Below, piece after piece: positions 1-6,162 of a stretch of 12,643 bases of DNA (the first letter of the stretch is position 1; each line of letters opens with the position of its first letter). The position numbers were made by a program, and so were the translations under genes. This DNA comes from Pseudomonadota bacterium. Its GTDB lineage: Bacteria > Pseudomonadota > Gammaproteobacteria > Pseudomonadales > Pseudohongiellaceae. The notes under the pieces were generated by a model that was not told the origin of the DNA, did no database searches, and saw only the letters and a list, made by a program, of their open reading frames with translations. Location: the NCBI GenBank assembly GCA_022563075.1, contig JADFOC010000023.1, forward strand, positions 1-12,643, in the 5' to 3' direction.

Positions 1-2481
1 ATTGTCGTCGTGGCCTGAAGGCCCGGTCGCATAGGCTTTGGCACAAAAATTAACCTGCGTGGAGGTGGTCCAGGCCTCACGTGTCTGCGCTCTGATGGCG
101 CGTAAACAGAAACCGGAGTCCGCCTCGCCAGGCTCGGCAGGTTGCCACACTCGATCGATGTCAGCGATGACGGATTGCTGATTTTCCTGCTCCGCAATCA
201 GGAGAAACTGACTTCCTGTGGCTAAAATCAATTGGTGTAATTGTTGAAACTGCTCCAATAATTGAGCCCGTGAGTCCGCCGAGGCCAATTGTTCGCGCAG
301 GGCCTTGAGTCGGCGAATGCCTTCGAGGCCACCAAAACAGTGAGCCAGCTGCGCGGTTGGACTCATCTTGCTGGAAGCCAGGTTCATCACCAGGCTGTGT
401 CCCTGTCCGGTTATACTGCTTTCCTTGCGTGCACAAATTTGTTCGATTAATTCCCGTAGGCGTTGATCCTCGTCGAATCGCACTTCGGCGATGGTGGTAT
501 GCATCAGCTCGGTTAGCGCGGCGTGGTTATTCAATAGTGATTTCGAAGAGAAGGTGAGCACCGCGTGGATATTCTGTACATCGTCCAGGCTGCTACGAAT
601 GCTGCTGAAACAATTCAGGCCGCCGCTCACCCGGGCCTGCCAGGTCTGAACTTCCGAATAGTCTTTATTGCCAACACCAAACTCCGTGAGGCAGCTGGCA
701 TACAGCGGTAAAATCTCCAGTAGTGCTGGTTCCAGTTGAGGCAGCTGCATGATAACTTGTTGATAGCATAAGCCATTAGTCCCTTGCGCATAGAAGCTGA
801 CGGGCCGATCAGCGGATGGCAAAACCAGATCCAGTCGCTCGGGTTCGTCTAATTTTTCCGGTACGTCATCCAGGCCTACTTTTGGCAGTAGAGTTGGGTC
901 ATCGTCTTGAGACTGCCTCTGCGCAAGTGCTTTAGACTGAGCGATGATTTCATCTTTTTGCTTAGTCGAAAGAGACTGCTTAATTAAGGCCAACTGTTGA
1001 CTCTCGGCCTGTATCTTTCGATTGGCTATTTCTGTGTCAGGATTAAGCGTCAGGGTAACGCGATGGGGGTTTTCCAGTAACATTTCCCGTATCAGGTTCG
1101 GGAAAAAACTCTCATCTTTTATCAGTTCTCGTAGCTTCGCCAATACCGGGTCGATATTGAGCAGGCTGATTGGATCCCCACGGTGCATGGCCGTGGACAG
1201 TCCGGCCAAAATCAATTGCAGGCCATAGGGGTAACCGTCTCCAGATATTTCTCTCTGATGCAGCTCCAGCTGATGCAGTGCCGCTTCAACCTGGTCGATC
1301 GGGACGCCTGACTGGGCGATTTCATGCAGGGTCTCCAGCACTAACTCTTCTACCTCCCTGGTGGTATTTTCGGCGCAACCCTCCAGGCCTGCCATCAGGC
1401 TCATCTCCCGATTCGAGTCTTCCAGGCCGCACAGGGGCGAAGGTGCAGTGCCCAGCTTGGACGTTTCGAGCGCCCGCAATAAGGGGCTGGCACTATTATC
1501 TAGCAGGACACTGGACAACAATTGTGCCTTGAATAACTCGTCCAGGCTGGTGCTTTGACCTAAAAGCCAGCCAACGACGACATGGCTTTTATTGGTATCA
1601 GCCTGTTCGACAGCATAAGCTTCTTCCACTCTAACCGGTGACGGGTATCTTTTTTCATTGTTAACTTTAATGTGAATATCGAGTTTCTTGAATTTCGATA
1701 AAGCAAGTTCTTCAAATTTTTTATGATGATCAACTGCCGGTATGTTGCCAAAGGTCATGAACACCGAATTGCTAGGGTGGTAATGGGTCTGGTAAAAGCT
1801 TAGCAACTGCTCGTAGCTAAGATCGGGAATATGATCAGGTTCGCCGCCGCTATTGAAATGATAAGTCGATGTTGGGAAAAGATACTTGCTCATAGTATGC
1901 CATAACACGCTGTTTGTGGAACTCATGGCACCTTTCATTTCATTGTAGACGACGCCCTTGTATTTTAATTCGCTATCTTTATTGTCAGGCTCCGAGAATT
2001 CCAGACGGTGTCCTTCCTGGGCAAAGTCGAGCCTATGTAATCTCGGGAAAAATGCCGCATCCAGATATACACTGAGTAAATTGTTGAAGTCTTTGCGGTT
2101 CTTGCTGGCGAAAGGATAGGCAGTCCAGTCGCTACTGGTAAAGGCATTCATAAATGTATTAAGAGATCGCCTTATCATCATAAAGAATGGGTCTCTTACC
2201 GGGAATTTTTCACTGCCGCACAAGGTGGTGTGCTCGAGAATATGAGCGACACCGGTAGAATCCATAGGCACGGTACGAAAAGCCACGAGAAATACGTTCT
2301 CGGAATTATCGCTGCTGAGGTGGTAGTGCATGGCGCCGGTTTTTCGGTGAATATATTCCTCCATAACGATATTGAGAGAGGGGATTAACTCGCTTCGCTG
2401 CCAATCGAAGGCCGCATGGAATTCCAGCGGTTTATGCGCGGCGGTAGGTGGCTTGCTGTCTAATGTACTCACTTCTGTCAT
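1..2481 (-). CDS. M16C-family zinc metallopeptidase (presequence protease/insulinase type), C-terminus beyond left edge
   Basis: 827 codons are visible from the ATG at 2481, reading without a stop to the left edge. M16C proteins usually run a little over 950 residues, so a C-terminal part is missing. The inverted zinc motif HILEH lies at residues 80-84, followed by T-T-L-C-G-S as in mitochondrial/plastid PreP. The likely third zinc ligand is E181 in VVYNEMKGAM. The H80-to-E181 distance of 101 residues equals the H104-to-E205 spacing I recall for human PreP. These enzymes close two half-barrels around unfolded peptides and degrade them; the bacterial role is presumably peptide turnover. No signal peptide is visible, so a cytosolic location is likely. 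It follows rbgA on the same strand after 83 bp and may share its transcript. The SD is weak (AGGG about 12 nt upstream). Family assignment is strong; the physiological substrate is unknown. Confidence 0.9.
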   Translation of the reverse strand, partial: MTEVSTLDSKPPTAAHKPLEFHAAFDWQRSELIPSLNIVMEEYIHRKTGAMHYHLSSDNSENVFLVAFRTVPMDSTGVAHILEHTTLCGSEKFPVRDPFFMMIRRSLNTFMNAFTSSDWTAYPFASKNRKDFNNLLSVYLDAAFFPRLHRLDFAQEGHRLEFSEPDNKDSELKYKGVVYNEMKGAMSSTNSVLWHTMSKYLFPTSTYHFNSGGEPDHIPDLSYEQLLSFYQTHYHPSNSVFMTFGNIPAVDHHKKFEELALSKFKKLDIHIKVNNEKRYPSPVRVEEAYAVEQADTNKSHVVVGWLLGQSTSLDELFKAQLLSSVLLDNSASPLLRALETSKLGTAPSPLCGLEDSNREMSLMAGLEGCAENTTREVEELVLETLHEIAQSGVPIDQVEAALHQLELHQREISGDGYPYGLQLILAGLSTAMHRGDPISLLNIDPVLAKLRELIKDESFFPNLIREMLLENPHRVTLTLNPDTEIANRKIQAESQQLALIKQSLSTKQKDEIIAQSKALAQRQSQDDDPTLLPKVGLDDVPEKLDEPERLDLVLPSADRPVSFYAQGTNGLCYQQVIMQLPQLEPALLEILPLYASCLTEFGVGNKDYSEVQTWQARVSGGLNCFSSIRSSLDDVQNIHAVLTFSSKSLLNNHAALTELMHTTIAEVRFDEDQRLRELIEQICARKESSITGQGHSLVMNLASSKMSPTAQLAHCFGGLEGIRRLKALREQLASADSRAQLLEQFQQLHQLILATGSQFLLIAEQENQQSVIADIDRVWQPAEPGEADSGFCLRAIRAQTREAWTTSTQVNFCAKAYATGPSGHDDN

Positions 2482-2534
2482 TTTGGTTAATGCCCTATTG
2501 CTCTCATCTGTCGCTAAGGTGAAGACGATGCCTT

Positions 2535-2551
2535 GATTACTTACCGTAATC
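2535..2551. repeat. Perfect inverted repeat (6-bp arms, 5-nt loop) between rbgA and the M16C peptidase gene
   Basis: GATTAC at 2535-2540 and GTAATC at 2546-2551 flank TTACC. The dyad lies in the 83-bp gap after the rbgA stop and about 54 bp before the peptidase start. There is no T tract on the minus-strand transcript, so it does not look like an intrinsic terminator. It could be a small mRNA hairpin or an operator half-pair, or chance. Confidence 0.3.
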
Positions 2552-2564
2552 CAGTGCCAGTGAA

Positions 2565-3398
2565 TTATTCAGGAGGATGCTCCAGGCTAAACCTGCCTAG
2601 TTTACCTGAGCGATAATCGTTTAGTAATGTTTCTGCCGTTTTATGCCAGTCAGGACGGCCGCCTTTGCCAATACATCCGCGAGATTCTGCAATACTTTGC
2701 AGCAGTTGTTCCGGTTTTTCGATTGATGCATGCAACTGGTAGCGATCCGAGAGCGCCTGCCGATGCTCGCGCAGTAGCCATTCGGCGACAAACCAGGCAA
2801 CGTCTTCGGCTTCGACCGCAGTATTGCGGATAGTGCCGGTGCAGGCCAGCCGATAGGCGCCTGTCTGGTCCTCTAGCTTAGGCCAGAGTAGTCCCGGTGT
2901 ATCAACCAAATACCATTTTTCATCCAGTCTCACCCGCTGTTGAGTTTTGGTTACTGCAGGTTCATTCCCGGTTTTCGCGATCTTTCGATCTGCAATCTGG
3001 TTTAAGAGTGTGGATTTCTCGACGTTAGGAATCCCGACAACCACCAGTTGTCGCTTCGCCGGGAGTTGGTCTCTGGAATGCCTGAGCAATCGGTCTGCGG
3101 CCGAGATGACGTCAACCGCCGAGAGCTTGTTGTCGAGGCCATTTAGCAGGCACAGACATCCGTCTTGTGCGTTAAAATACGATCGCCAGGCACGGGTGAT
3201 GGAGGCGTCGGCGAGGTCGGCTTTGCTTAGTACCTTGATGCAGGGGATCTGGCCGCGAATCGAGGCCAATAGAGGATTGGAGCTGGCAGCCGGAATTCTT
3301 GCATCCAGTATTTCTATTACTGCATGGGTTTTTCGCATGATCTTGGCTAACTCTTTGCTAGCCTTGCGCATGTGTCCGGGATACCAGGAAATTGTCAT
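2565..3398 (-). CDS. ylqF: Ribosome biogenesis GTPase RbgA/YlqF, with an altered P-loop
   Basis: 277 residues, the usual length for the short proteobacterial YlqF form. The N-terminus (ISWYPGHMRKA) is the family signature. The GTPase motifs appear in circularly permuted order. G4 is SKAD at 58-61, where NKxD is usual. G1 is G122-I-P-N-V-E-K-S-T130. The G2-region Thr is in PAVTKTQ (about 150), and G3 is DTPG at 166-169, followed by LLWPK. In the family, RbgA uses GTP hydrolysis to help late 50S subunit assembly. The oddity is E127 (GAG, 3018-3020) in place of the nearly invariant last P-loop glycine (GxPNVGKS), a position that normally wraps the nucleotide phosphates. The rest of the gene is intact, with no frameshift. 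It is divergent from bolA and probably the first gene of a unit with the M16C peptidase. The SD is weak. Confidence 0.92.
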   Translation of the reverse strand: MTISWYPGHMRKASKELAKIMRKTHAVIEILDARIPAASSNPLLASIRGQIPCIKVLSKADLADASITRAWRSYFNAQDGCLCLLNGLDNKLSAVDVISAADRLLRHSRDQLPAKRQLVVVGIPNVEKSTLLNQIADRKIAKTGNEPAVTKTQQRVRLDEKWYLVDTPGLLWPKLEDQTGAYRLACTGTIRNTAVEAEDVAWFVAEWLLREHRQALSDRYQLHASIEKPEQLLQSIAESRGCIGKGGRPDWHKTAETLLNDYRSGKLGRFSLEHPPE

Positions 3399-3475
3399 AA
3401 TAGAGTGCTCACTACAGGTGCCAGTTTAACTAGGCTGGCGATCTAACTCCACTGTCTAATTCTGTCTGTGCTTGC

Positions 3476-3498
3476 GGTATACTTGAACCTCCTATACC
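3476..3498. promoter_or_regulatory. Candidate bolA promoter -10 box inside an inverted repeat
   Basis: TATACT at 3478-3483 fits a sigma70/sigmaS -10 box and lies about 40 bp before the bolA ATG. I see no good -35 element at 16-18 bp, which would be tolerable for a sigmaS-type promoter; E. coli bolA is known to be sigmaS/gearbox controlled. GGTATA (3476-3481) and TATACC (3493-3498) form an inverted repeat with an 11-nt centre, so a dimeric regulator bound there would cover the -10 and start site. Regulator binding is inference. Confidence 0.35.
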
Positions 3499-3522
3499 CA
3501 GACTCTCGCAAGGAAAAATCTT

Positions 3523-3843
3523 ATGACGGTACAGACAACTATTCAGCTAAAACTGGAGGGCGACTTAAATCCGCTGCTAGTTGTAGTTGATAATGAGAGT
3601 CATCTGCATGGCGGCCCGGCGACAGATTCTCATTTCAAACTGACCGTCGTGTCCGAGCAATTTGAGCAGCTGTCCTTGGTCAAGCGGCACCAACGCGTGT
3701 ACAACTTGTTAGCAGATGAACTGGCAGAAGGCGTCCATGCGCTTGCCCTGCATTTATTCTCACCGGCAGAGTGGCAGCAACGAGAACAAGCTGTACCGGC
3801 TTCCCCCGATTGCAGGGGCGGCAGCAAGAAGGGCCCTGCATAA
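3523..3843 (+). CDS. bolA: BolA family protein (Fe-S/stress-response regulator)
   Basis: 106 residues, normal for BolA. The conserved core runs from N24-E-S-H-L-H-G-G through D35-S-H-F-K-L, then VSEQF, KRHQRVY (54-60) and the invariant-His segment VHALALH (71-77). The C-terminal tail ASPDCRGGSKKG resembles that of pseudomonad BolA. The fold is KH-like. BolA proteins bind monothiol glutaredoxins through a shared [2Fe-2S] cluster and also act as DNA-binding regulators of morphology and biofilm genes in enterics. The start is supported by AAGGA at 3510-3514, 8 nt before the ATG. It is divergent from rbgA with 124 bp between them. The tail and the ES-H-L-H region make BolA more likely than the shorter IbaG/YrbA type. 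Confidence 0.93.
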   Translation: MTVQTTIQLKLEGDLNPLLVVVDNESHLHGGPATDSHFKLTVVSEQFEQLSLVKRHQRVYNLLADELAEGVHALALHLFSPAEWQQREQAVPASPDCRGGSKKGPA

Positions 3844-4145
3844 AATGGTTATAAACCAATCATTCATCCATTGAAAAAAACCATCACCGTGCTGGCAGGC
3901 GCCGAATGCAAGAGGGTTGGGGCATTATGCGGGAGCCTCGATTCGTACCCGCTTTGGTTTGTGTTATGCTGAATGCAGAGGAGCAAGGCTAAAAACACAG
4001 CCCAATTTTTGCCTGGATTGTAACTCGTTAGAATTCATACAGATGTATTTATTAGTTAAATCTAATTGTAAGAATATCGGAAGTTAAGTGTAATAATTTT
4101 ACAATCTTGATTGGGTTAGAGCGAAGCCGGTTATTGGATTCTTCT
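3844..4145. other. Roughly 300-bp intergenic spacer between bolA and the Bax-like gene
   Basis: No supported reading frame. Just after the bolA stop there is a short hairpin, TGGTT-ATA-AACCA (3846-3858), without a T run, so it is a poor terminator. A second weak dyad, GCGGG (3929-3933) with CCCGC (3948-3952), is followed by a T/G-rich stretch and could be a weak terminator. TGT-TATGCT (3962-3970) resembles an extended -10. The AT-rich right part holds the better promoter candidate described separately. No homology to a known small RNA is visible by eye. Confidence 0.4.
4066..4094 (+). promoter_or_regulatory. Candidate sigma70 promoter for the Bax-like gene
   Basis: TTGTAA (4066-4071, 4/6 match to -35) and TGTAAT (4089-4094, 5/6 match to -10) are separated by exactly 17 bp in AT-rich DNA. 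The predicted start near 4101 gives a leader of about 45 nt to the ATG at 4146. It also makes the upstream TTG at 4107 an unlikely start. Confidence 0.45.
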
Positions 4146-4964
4146 ATGAGCGCACCAGTAGATACCGCCCGTAAAATTGAGCTATTCACTGCAGCCGCCG
4201 TTGCCTGCGCAATGATTATTCTACTCATCGTTGTGCAGCGATTCGCCAGTTCTGGTTCGCTCGATGCAATCGTGGTCGAGGCGCAGCCACCAATAATCGT
4301 GTTCCCTGATTTCGCGTCGATTCAAAACATACAAGTAAAAAAGCAGCAGTTTTTTGATTATCTGCAAGACTATATCGCCGCTGAAAATAGGAACATCTTG
4401 GCGTTGCGCAAACAATTACATGCCTACGCTGACATTGTTGCCAGCGGGGCGGCATTTAGCACGCATGAAAAAGCATGGGTGCTGGATCTGGCGGATGCCT
4501 ATCGACTCGACATCGACAGGCAATCCGAGCAAACCATCGTCGGCGAGTTACTCCTTCGTGTCGATGTAATTCCTATCTCCTTGGTCTTGGCGCAGGCGGC
4601 TAACGAATCAGCCTGGGGCACTTCGCGCTTCGCGTTGGAGGGCAACAATATCTTCGGACAGTGGTGTTATGAGGAAGGCTGCGGCATCGTACCGATGCGA
4701 CGAGCCAGCGGTGCAACCCATGAGGTAAAGCGATTTTCTTCGGTAGAAGAAGCGGTCGGGGCCTATTTCCTCAACATTAATACCCATCATCTGTATCAGT
4801 ATTTGCGGGAACTTCGCGGGCAGATGCGCCAGCAACAACAAAGTTTAGACCCGATGGTGCTTGCCTTCGGTCTAGGACGATATTCCGCGAGGGGGGACAG
4901 TTACGTCGATGAGGTGCAAACCATCATCATTCAAAATGAATTACGTCTTCGCGACCAAGGTTAG
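4146..4964 (+). CDS. Bax-like glucosaminidase-domain membrane protein
   Basis: 272 residues from the ATG at 4146. A TTG at 4107 would add 13 residues but lies almost on the predicted transcription start. A weak SD (TGGA) precedes the ATG. One membrane segment is seen at about 13-31 (FTAAAVACAMIILLIVV), with Arg and Lys before it, so the body probably faces the periplasm. The C-terminal half matches the E. coli Bax/FlgJ-type glucosaminidase domain: LVLAQAANESAWGTSRFA (147-163) holds the expected catalytic Glu, E154. It is followed by GNNIFGQWC (167-174), GCGIVPMRR and YLNIN-like spacing. Such domains cut N-acetylglucosaminyl bonds in peptidoglycan; activity in Bax-type proteins is inferred from family membership. 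The gene is convergent with the deacetylase, 13 bp apart. Family is clear; the in vivo role is unknown. Confidence 0.85.
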   Translation: MSAPVDTARKIELFTAAAVACAMIILLIVVQRFASSGSLDAIVVEAQPPIIVFPDFASIQNIQVKKQQFFDYLQDYIAAENRNILALRKQLHAYADIVASGAAFSTHEKAWVLDLADAYRLDIDRQSEQTIVGELLLRVDVIPISLVLAQAANESAWGTSRFALEGNNIFGQWCYEEGCGIVPMRRASGATHEVKRFSSVEEAVGAYFLNINTHHLYQYLRELRGQMRQQQQSLDPMVLAFGLGRYSARGDSYVDEVQTIIIQNELRLRDQG

Positions 4965-4977
4965 AAGGCTTAGCGGT

Positions 4978-6012
4978 TCAATCGTCGGCATTAATCCACT
5001 GTACCGAATACCAGTAGAATCGACCTGAATCGGCGTCCGGTGCGGTACAGATGTAGCGCCAGCGTCTGCCGCTGAATTGCTGTGCTGGGATCAACTCCAC
5101 TAAACCGTTGTCTTGGTCCAGCCAGTGCATGGGGATGGGTTGGCTGTTCGCGAAACAGCTAATTCGTGAGAAGTTGTAATTACCAGGCTCAAATTTGAGT
5201 GTCACCGCAGGACTTCGGCTTTTTGTCACCGGTGAGGCCGGTGCAACTTGAGAGACGTTGAAGGCCAGGGTCTCAAATTTGACGCGTGCGGTTGCAAGAT
5301 TGGCGTAGATACTGGCAAGTGGATAACGTGACAGTGCCAGGAAATCCGAAGAGTAGCCAACAGCGCCTGAATTCTGTGCCAGACCGACAAAATCCAACGC
5401 TGCCAGCATGGCTTTAATCGCCGGATCGTATTCACCATAGGGGTAGGCCAGGTAGCGATGCGACTGTCCTGTCTCCTCGGCGATGGTGCGTTCGGCTTGC
5501 AGTAAATCGGCCTCCAGTCGTTCCAGCCATTGTTGCTCTGTCTCCGTCGGTTGCCGCTGCAACATATAGGGATGATCCACCATGTGGTTGCCGATTAACA
5601 CGCCGGCTGCAGACATTTCTCGAATTTGGTCCCAGTTCATGTAGTTCCTCTGGCCGTTATCAATAGGCTCGGTGCTGAGGAACAGGGAAAAGGGATAATT
5701 AAACGATTGCAGCAGTGGAAAGGCTTCCTCATAAATTGAGACATAGCCATCATCGAAGGTAATCGCGACGGCGCGCTCGGGTAGCGGGGTGCCAGAGCGC
5801 AGGTTCTCGATCATGCGATCGAGGCCGATGACATTGAAATTATTATCCCGCAGGTACTCTAGATGTCGATTGAAATCGGTGGGTGAGATGCTGGTGGAGG
5901 GAGGCGAATTGGTGGCGACGTGGTGATACAGCAGAATCACGCCATGTTCGGCGCCGAGGATCGGGTCGAGCGGCAATAGCATCAGTAATAAGCAAGCGAC
6001 GATCGGGCGCAT
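4978..6012 (-). CDS. Exported polysaccharide deacetylase family protein (NodB domain, PgaB/IcaB-like)
   Basis: 344 residues. The N-terminus is a Sec signal peptide: MRPIVACLLLMLLPLDPILG with cleavage near G20/A21. There is no lipobox Cys at the cleavage point, so a soluble periplasmic or secreted enzyme is likely. Carbohydrate esterase 4 motifs occur in order: VILLYHHV (25-32), TFDDG (85-89, catalytic and metal Asp), HMVDHP (143-148, metal His pair) and YPYGEYD (190-196). The family removes N-acetyl groups from polysaccharides such as poly-GlcNAc or peptidoglycan sugars. Residues from about 265 form a beta-rich tail with W/Y clusters (RRWRYIC, FYWYSVQWI), possibly a carbohydrate-binding part. 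SD AGGA lies 10 nt upstream. It is divergent from fadB. No pga/ica synthase genes are nearby, so the substrate cannot be named. Confidence 0.87.
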   Translation of the reverse strand: MRPIVACLLLMLLPLDPILGAEHGVILLYHHVATNSPPSTSISPTDFNRHLEYLRDNNFNVIGLDRMIENLRSGTPLPERAVAITFDDGYVSIYEEAFPLLQSFNYPFSLFLSTEPIDNGQRNYMNWDQIREMSAAGVLIGNHMVDHPYMLQRQPTETEQQWLERLEADLLQAERTIAEETGQSHRYLAYPYGEYDPAIKAMLAALDFVGLAQNSGAVGYSSDFLALSRYPLASIYANLATARVKFETLAFNVSQVAPASPVTKSRSPAVTLKFEPGNYNFSRISCFANSQPIPMHWLDQDNGLVELIPAQQFSGRRWRYICTAPDADSGRFYWYSVQWINADD

Positions 6013-6084
6013 ACTGGCGAGTTCCTATGGCAAACAGCATGAATGATAACTCAAATCGTTGGCGATCAGAGCGGTGATGACGGT

Positions 6085-6113
6085 TTCTTAATTGTCCCAG
6101 GCAGCGGTATAAT
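6085..6113 (+). promoter_or_regulatory. Candidate sigma70 promoter for fadBA
   Basis: A perfect TATAAT at 6108-6113 lies 49 bp before the fadB ATG. At 17-bp spacing the -35 is TTCTTA (6085-6090), a 3/6 match, so activation may matter. A perfect 10-bp palindrome, GCAGGCCTGC (6135-6144), sits in the predicted leader. I do not see a convincing full FadR or PsrA operator. Confidence 0.5.
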
Positions 6114-6162
6114 GCGCGCCCCAGGGCCATCGGAGCAGGCCTGCACACAACGGAGTAACAAC

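Noticed and set aside
1170..1532. 120-codon open frame on the plus strand
   Set aside because: Antisense to the continuous M16C peptidase frame; Pro/Trp/Arg-rich shadow sequence.
1..2481. Apparent break-up of the peptidase region into several short minus-strand frames
   Set aside because: One frame is continuous from 2481 to the left edge with the zinc motif and full domain order; there is no frameshift or pseudogene.
2947..3429. 160-codon open frame on the plus strand
   Set aside because: Antisense to rbgA, whose protein is clearly recognisable; no family similarity or SD. A shadow frame.
3929..3952. Intrinsic terminator downstream of bolA
   Set aside because: Only a 5-bp stem with a 14-nt loop and an interrupted T stretch; too weak to call as a terminator.
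6043..6162. N-terminal extension of FadB by 40 codons
   Set aside because: It crosses the perfect TATAAT promoter and lacks family similarity, while the ATG at 6163 has a good SD and the family start.
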